Part shown: piece after piece, positions 57,438-64,000 of the stretch
Layout: every line of letters begins with the position of its first letter
Numbering within the stretch: position 1 is the stretch's first letter
NCBI GenBank assembly: GCA_003008705.1
Contig: PDUO01000018.1
Span: 1,022,579 to 1,086,578 of the forward strand
Source: Pezicula radicicola
Taxonomy: Eukaryota; Ascomycota; Leotiomycetes; Helotiales; Dermateaceae
Reading direction: 5' to 3'
Length of the DNA stretch: 64,000 nucleotides
Translations under genes and position numbers: made by a program
The notes under the pieces: generated by a model
What the model was told of the DNA's origin: nothing
Seen by the model: only the letters and a program-made list of their open reading frames with translations
The model's database searches: none

Positions 57438-59687
57438 CTACTCGCCTCTGCGCTGCACTATAGTCAAGCGCGTGCGTACTGCAGGCTGAGTCCTGCCTGG
57501 GAACTTCTTGAAGATCCAGTCCCAAGGCTTGCCCTCCTTCTTGTACGCCAGCAAGCGCTGCTCGTCTAGAGGCTCCCATGGGACATTCATCCTTGTGCCC
57601 GAACGGCCCAGCTCGTCCTCGCTCGAACACTCGTCACCGTCGCTGCCGAGATCGGGATCGCTGTCGCCCAAGCCACTCTCATCGTTATCGCTGCTCGACG
57701 GCTCACTCCTTCGCGATGTAAGAGCCCCGGTATCAACGCCTCTGCCATCCTGGGGCCGGGTACGTGTCGCATCGACGTAGCCACGGCCTGCCTCCGCGGT
57801 AGTCGGTAGAGTTGCTCTACCGAACGAGGGCCGTGACGATGCGTGCCAGCTGAAACCACTCAAGAGGTACGAATGTTGCTCAATCGGCTTGATGGTGAAG
57901 TCGTCAATCTTCCCTACGTGGCCGGTGCTCGCGATGAGTCGAGCTAGCTGGGCGAGAGAGACTCCTCGCTCGTCACAACCGTCCCGGATGACAGCCGTGA
58001 AGGAGTAGCAGTGTGTGGAGTGCGGACGGAACGTGATCTCGGTCAGCGTCGGTAGGGTAGCTCTGGACGATCGGCCAAGGTTAGAGTCGTCTAGCGGCAT
58101 TGTTGTATCTATGCTTTGTGGCATAGAAGGCGCCGGTGAAGGCAATCGGCCCTTGGCACTCGAGCTCGTAGCGACTCTTGACCTCTGGTCGAGAGGGGAG
58201 TACGAGTTGGGATACTGGCGATAGGGCTCGGAGAGAGGTCGACGCTGGCGGGGAGGGCTTTGCTGAAGACGGCGCCTGCACTTCTTGCGTGTTGGGCCAC
58301 CGTGACATGAGGACGGCTGCTTCCGCTTGGCAAGACGTGGTTCCTTCTCATCGTCTCCCGCCAAGTCGGTGCTGTTGAGCTCGTCGTCGCTGTCATGATC
58401 GCTTCGGCTTCCTGCCTCGTTATGACTCGGCTCTGGAGATTGTTTGAGGTTGGGAAGCGATTGTCGTCGGTTGGCCGGTCTTGGACTTCCACTAGCCCTC
58501 TCGGCCGTTACCACCGGTGCCACAACATTCACCTCTTGCTGCGGTCCCTCGTCTTTATCCTCACTATTGCCTTCGTCCTTCTTCTTCTCCACCTCTTGCT
58601 GCTCCCTCGCCTCCTTATCAATAGGGAAAGTGTCGAGTACAGGGTTGACCAGTCCGTGTTCGTCTGCTACGCCTCGACCGGTATAAAGACGACCCTCTTG
58701 ACTGAGCTGGGTCTCTGGCGACGCCCTGCAATGGCGTGGAGGCGGGCTCGAAGAGGAGGTCGTGGCCTCAGATCTGGCGTGGCGCGATCCTTCCGTACTG
58801 ATGCTGTCGTGCAATGGCTCGCTCGAGAGGCGCGAAGAAGAGGTATAAGGATGTATGGAGTTTGACTTCGAAGCTCCTTGTTCCGCAAGTGGCAAGCGCG
58901 GAGCCGTCTCAGGGCAGTCATCAATATCGTGCCACCCATCGGAAATGCAAGGAGGGGCTGGAGTTGTCGAGTCGATGGCTGTCTCTGCGCTATCAAAAAG
59001 GCCCGCGCCTGGTGCTGCTGCACTTTCGGCGCGAAGACCATTGCTATTGACTTCCTCTTCGGAGGCACTCGAGTCACCATCTTCTTGGAGGAGAATTGGA
59101 TCTTCTACACCGTGTCAGCAAAACTGACCGTCTATTTCCACGATAGAGGGTAGTGGGCGCTCTCACCTGGGCTACCACTAGAGTTATCGCCTAGTGCTGA
59201 CCCGTGATAGTCAATGGCACTGCCCCTATCATCTGCAGCTGCCTCCTCAACTCCTCGCTCTCTGTGGCCTGGGTTGCGGTCAGCCGCTGCAAAGCCCTGC
59301 CCTTGTAGCTTGGTAAACAGCAGTTCTTCGATGCTGGGAAGGTCGCGGTCATCGTCGTCGTTTTCGTCATTATTTTCTTTATCGCTACCGCCGCAAACAG
59401 TGCGGGTCCCTAGTCAAATTCCCACACGTTAGCCAATGTTGCTATAAGTTAAACACATCTCCATCTTAGAGTATACCTTGAATTCCGGGCCTGTAGCCCC
59501 CATCGCCATCAGCTACTGCTATTACTGGCCGCGGCGTGCTGAGTGACGTACTGCTCGACCCGATCTGCTGGAGCTTGTCGAAGATGTTGACTTGCTTCAA
59601 GGTAGGTCTACGGCGGATTACTACGCTCTTAAAGCGCGGAGGAGTTGGCACGTAAATATACTGTGGTTTGAAGGCAAAAGTGGCCAT
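57438..59687 (-). CDS. Myb/SANT-like DNA-binding protein, three exons
   Basis: Exons 59477-59687, 59167-59409 and 57438-59104 (2121 nt, 706 residues), with introns of 67 and 62 nt (CAAG|GTATAC..CTAG|GG and CCAG|GTGAGA..TGTAG|AA). Residues 1-70 (MATFAFKPQYIYVPTPPRF..) are followed by a very acidic part (SDKENNDENDDDDRDLPS). A long low-complexity Ser/Pro/Arg middle contains the nuclear-type basic patch KRKQPSSCHGGPTRKKCRRR, then another acidic tract. The C-terminus WEPLDEQRLLAYKKEGKPW..IFKKFPGRTQPAVRTR has the Trp spacing and helix-3 signature of a SANT/Myb-like domain, probably binding DNA. Very GC-rich, no RIP. Genes of this plan seem common in helotialean genomes as repeated families, from memory. 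The target is unknown. Confidence 0.7.
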
Positions 59688-60909
59688 CTCGAGCGCGTGG
59701 AAACGATTGGGAGTAGTCGAGAAGTTCTCGGCTGGCTGCTGTCTGCACAGCTAGACTGCAGAAAGATGACAGAGACGGAGATCGAAGGGTTTATGTAGAC
59801 TTCTCGCACTACCCCCGCAGAAACCGGAATACGCTCTGGCCCGCCGTGCCATGCCCTCCCACCTCCTGACGCCGTCTCCGTGAAAAATGCCTCGGCGTCG
59901 ATGCGGCCCCCTCTCGCGGAGAGAGATCCGCCGCCGCTGCAACGCCCTGTTACCGTCAATCCTGCGCTCTCATAGCGGAATATGCCCATCCGCAGCCGTT
60001 ATCCCCACTTCGCTGTGCACCACGATCGGCCGATCTCAGTATCACCTCTCGATCGTCGGCGAGGCCGTGAAGAGCTGAGCAGGAAGGAGCGACGATCGTC
60101 GTACGAGGAGGGGGTGCATGACTTCGGATATTGCCCTCTCCGTCCGTCCGAAGGCTTCAGGCAGATTGGCACATTCCCAGTTCTTTCCTGTCGTCCGGCG
60201 TCTCAGTTGCCAATCCTATAGCTGGCGCAGTCCAATTGGCGGATCCTCCAAAGAATGCTCCTGGCAGAGTCTCGTATGATCCTGCCGCCTCGAATCAGCC
60301 AGAGCCACGCAATCAAGACGAATACGACATATGCTGCGGCAACGAGGAGACTCACCAGGAAGCTCCTGACGCGTCATCCACCTGCGGAACCTGGGGCTCA
60401 GCTAGGCAGAAGCCAGGCCGCGTCGTCGTGAGGCATTTCTGCGACGGGCTATTGTGCCGTGACGAGGGCCTCTCAGTCTCCAGAGCACGCTGCAGTAAGG
60501 GGCGGTGATGGTGCGACGACGAGGCAGATTGCGAGACGGTCTGGACGCTGCTGAGCTCGTAACTCAGCCAATGCGAGGCGCACCTGTGAAGGGATCGGTG
60601 TCACAGCTGCTCGGCGGCATCGAAGCTGTAGGGGGCCATCGCGGATTCTGGTCGAAGCTGCCCCGCACCTCGCTGGCGCGGTCTTCCTTTCCTTAGCTGC
60701 GGCGCGGACGATCAGGGGAGCCTGGTGGGAAGGGAGAGGATTCTAGGCAGAAAGGCCGAATGCGCATGAAGATCGCGTAGGTGGAGGGTTGTTGAGGCGG
60801 TTGGGAAAGAAAGAAGGAGGGAAAGGAGCGAGCGACGGACGACGCGACGTTCTTATACCCCGCGAAAGCGGCGCTGGGCCTGTGCACGCGCCTTGCCCGA
60901 TGCGGCGGT
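59688..60909. other. GC-rich upstream region, coding unclear
   Basis: High GC like the neighbouring gene, with open frames on both strands, as GC-rich DNA gives by chance. A plus frame at 60131-60508 and a hydrophobic minus-strand stretch at about 60200-60360 (FLVSLLVAAAYVVFVLIAWLWLI) are the best candidates. Neither has a supported start or partner exon. It must hold the promoter of the 59687 gene. Composition drops sharply near 60930. Confidence 0.35.
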
Positions 60910-60929
60910 CGCGGTTTCCTAATGCGGGC

Positions 60930-63229
60930 TTGCCGTCTGGTCGTTTACTTTATTATTTACTTTTTTAAATTAATTAATAAAGTTAAATATATTCTTATTT
61001 CTTATATTAAGAATTATTACTTATATTATTATAATAAGTATATAATTTTTATATATTTATATAAAGCTCTCTTTATCTTAATCTTAATACTATTCTTTAA
61101 TTTATATATAATATATTTATTAGATTTAACTAGTTTATTTATCTAACTTCTAAATAATTCTAGATATATTTATATACTCTTAGATTTTACTTCTCTTTTA
61201 AATAAAATATTTACTTATTTATAACTTTTTATTATAGTATTTAAGAATACTTTAATAATAAGAAGATCTTTATATTATATATTATTTCCTTTATAAAGGG
61301 TATATATAGACTAGCTTTTAACTCTATCTTATATTATAATAGAATACTATATAGTTACTTAGATAGTATAGAATTTAATATATTACTAAGTATAATATTA
61401 TTTTAGATAATCCTAGTAAGTATAATTTAATTAAATTTAATTTAAATATTAAACTTATTATAAAATCCCTTAAGACTATCTAATATCTTATAGAAGTTTA
61501 ATTTAATTATAATTATAAATTTAAAGAGTAAATTAATAATTTTATCTAGTTAAATACTAACTACCTTTACTAGACCTTAAGGGAAGAGTAAAATATTTCT
61601 TTCTCTTTTCTCTTTTTTATATTTATTTCTAGATATATATAATATCTTTAAATATATTATTATATTATATTATAATAAGTTTATATAATAATCTTATTAA
61701 TAGTTTATATATTATTATTATCCTTAGTAGAATTTAAATATAATAGATTATAAAACTAGTATATTAGAAAAGATTAATACTTTTATTAAGAAGATTAATT
61801 AACTAGTTAGAATAAGGTACTAGTAGATTAGATAAAGGAGTAAAATTTAAAGATAGTATAGTAATTCCTAGTAGTAAACTATTAAGAAGGAAATATATAC
61901 CTTAAGGAAAGTTAATATAATAAGAAGTAAATAATTACTTCTTTATAAGAGTAAATCTATAACTACCTTAAGTATAGTTCTAGTCTTTATCTAAGTAGTC
62001 TTTTATATTAAGACTTATAGGGATAGAAAGTTAATCTAATTTAGTACTAAGTTACTAAAAGATAGAAACTCCTTTAGATTAATTATTAAAATACTAGACT
62101 AGAAGGTAATTCTATAAATCTCTAGATTCTATAGATATTATAGTCCTTACTAGGAATCTTATATATAACTTCTCTATATATACCCTTACTTAGTACTATT
62201 CTATATTTAAATAACTACTCTATCCTTGTTCTTATTCTCCTTCTTCTTTTTCTCTTTAGTTTAGAATCCTTTATATAGATCTAATAATAGAATTTATTCT
62301 TATATATTTATTTACTACTAAAGCTCTTATTCTATTTACTATATTACTATATTATTCTAAACTCACCTCTATATCTAGGAAGGTTATAATAATCTCTAAA
62401 CTAAATATATAGTTCTACCCCTAGAGTAAGTTAATAACTAAGTTAGCTCTAAAGACTAGATAAGTTAATAATTAAGTTAGTCTTATAGAATAGAAAGCTC
62501 GGAAGTACTAAGTACTTAGCTTAGTTTAACTAGTTTAGAATATCTTCTAACTAGCCCTAATCTTAATTATTACCTAATAAGGAGTCCGTTATTGATTTTA
62601 TTAGAAGAGTATATAATTAGCCTAGTATAGATATCTACTAGTACTATAAAGCTAGATAGGACTTAACTTTAATAAACCCCCTAAATACCTTTCTAATCTT
62701 TTTATTAAGTTTATAAAAAGATACCTCCTAAGAACACTAAAGGTAAAGGCCTTATAGCTTTTATCTATATAGATCCTTCTCTAAAAGAATCTCAGGATAG
62801 AACCCTCTAGGAAGATACTACTACTTAATTAGAAGAAGAGCTTAATTCTAATACTTAGGATTGAAACTTACTAGCTATAGACCTTTTAGTTACTAATATA
62901 ATTATTTAAATAAAAGAGTAGATCCGCCGGCTATAAAATACTAATCACTAGCTATAAGAATAACTCAATAATTCCTAGAGGAATACTAAAGACCTCTAAA
63001 ATAATAGTATAGAGTAAGTATAGTCCTAAACTTAAGTAAGAGACCTACTCTAATATTAGATATAAGGATAAAACTAGGATATAACTATCTATTAAACTAT
63101 TAAGGTAGATAATAACCCTAGACCCTCTAATTTAGACTACTTAGGTTTAGATAATTCAGGAACTCTATTTAGTAGACTATAACCTAGAATAGACTCGTCA
63201 AGGACTCTAGGAAGAAGTAGGTACTCTAA
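60930..63229. other. RIP-saturated AT-rich DNA
   Basis: Almost pure A/T with CpG nearly absent, starting abruptly after the GC-rich island. No readable gene. It probably includes an LTR and leader of the retroelement whose gag follows, but no LTR pair can be tested because the element runs off the window. Confidence 0.5.
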
Positions 63230-64000
63230 GAAGATAATAGATCCCCTCTAATTAGATAATAATATAGACCCTATATTTAGGGCTTAGAAAATCTTATTAG
63301 AGGATAAGTTTAAAGAGAATAGAGATTACTTCCTTACTAAGAACTTACTTATGAGTTATATTTTCTAGTATACTAAGGGAGAGGCTTAGAAATACCTAGA
63401 GCTACTTTACTAAACTAGTAGAGTAGATAGCTTCTAGAATCACTAGGAAATAATTAATTACTTAGTTAGTATCTATACTAACCTAGATAAAAAAAGAGAT
63501 ATTAAGATTAAGTACTAAGATCTATATATACTCCTAGAGGAAACTTTCTAGGATTTTAGAACTAAGTTTCTCTAACTAGTAAGGATAGCCGAGATACTTA
63601 TATTAATAAGGATTAGTAATCTATATAATAAGTTAACCCTCCCTCTAAGGAATAACCTAAGGACTCGGAAGATATACTAGACTATAGAAGCTATAGTTTA
63701 GATAGAATACTTGAATTTAAACAATGAACTATATAGAGAAAAGATAAGAGTAACTCAGAGTTTCCTAAGAACTATAGTATCAAGGAAAACTAATATTATA
63801 AAAATAAGAAACCCCTTAGGAATACTTAAGCTATCTACTCTAGTTCTAAGTAAGGACTGATCTTCTACTCCTACCTTAGCTAAGTATAGATCTCCAACTC
63901 CTATAATAAATAAGAAGGAAGTAGTTTACTATAGTTATAATAAGCTAGGTTATATCTCTAGTAACTACTCTAAGAAAGATAAGTCTAATCTATATAAGAT
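63230..64000 (+). mobile_element. LTR-retroelement gag, RIP-saturated (partial)
   Basis: A plus-strand frame can be followed to the window end with TAG/TAA stops: FRAWKILLEDKFKENRDYF near 63275-63335, then YILLEETF-TAG-DFRTKF and LTLPLRNNLRT, in the manner of retroelement capsid domains. It ends in YYSYNKLGYISSNYSKKDK (63926-63982). Compared with a CCHC zinc knuckle, all three Cys and the His now read Tyr, which TGC-to-TAT and CAC-to-TAC changes produce. Pol would lie beyond the window. Copia or gypsy cannot be decided. Confidence 0.65.

Noticed and set aside
58109..59153. Long open frames on both strands across the Myb/SANT gene
   Set aside because: High GC suppresses stops; the three-exon minus-strand model explains the region with proper splice sites.
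60922..61146. 74-residue Ile/Leu/Tyr-rich frame at the start of the AT-rich tail
   Set aside because: Composition is that of random A/T sequence; no conserved motif.
1..64000. tRNA or rRNA genes
   Set aside because: I saw no cloverleaf with A- and B-box words or rRNA-like stretches; a covariance-model scan was not possible, so absence is not proven.

Overview
The window is nuclear DNA of a filamentous ascomycete (Pezizomycotina). Short 50-70 nt introns with GT..AG ends, an ECM33-type cell-wall gene, a FunK1 kinase, a CAP59/CMT1-type mannosyltransferase and clear repeat-induced point mutation (RIP) all point that way. A helotialean/sclerotiniacean leotiomycete is my best guess, but that rests on general familiarity, not on a search. 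The DNA alternates between gene-bearing segments of ordinary composition and AT-rich segments where old genes read through in one frame, broken almost only by TAG (sometimes TAA/TGA). That is the expected result of C-to-T change in CpA (CAG to TAG, TGG to TAG).

Layout. 1-5.3 kb: the 5' end of an unknown gene, a hAT-like miniature element with a perfect 8-bp target duplication, a foldback element, then two damaged host-type genes (FunK1 kinase, GNAT acetyltransferase). 5.4-23.5 kb: RIP-altered block with relics of an Ulp1/C48-like peptidase, an OTT_1508-like deaminase-family gene, unidentified genes, and a complete RIP-saturated Ty3/gypsy chromovirus with both LTRs (17.06-22.84 kb). A second foldback copy sits at 23.57 kb. 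23.9-39.2 kb: relics of a BTB/POZ gene, a 2EXR/F-box-like gene, and a full-length copy of the mitochondrial fusion GTPase gene FZO1, then unidentified relics and one copy of a repeat family.

40-52.3 kb is the living gene island: a TIR element, ecm33, several small spliced genes, a 770-residue membrane protein, a Tc1/mariner element with near-complete transposase, and a CAP59/CMT1-type glycosyltransferase. 53-57.2 kb holds further copies of the repeat family, an intact two-exon orphan gene and a lightly damaged ORF. 57.4-60.9 kb is GC-rich and carries a three-exon gene with a C-terminal Myb/SANT-like motif. 60.9-64 kb is again RIP-saturated and ends inside a retroelement gag whose zinc-knuckle Cys/His positions have all become Tyr.

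The genes do not form one pathway. The main biological story is genome defence: duplicated host genes and transposons mutated in place, in at least two tiers of severity, next to a small set of intact genes. Splice junctions given here were derived by reading frame, consensus sites and length divisible by three; none is supported by transcripts.
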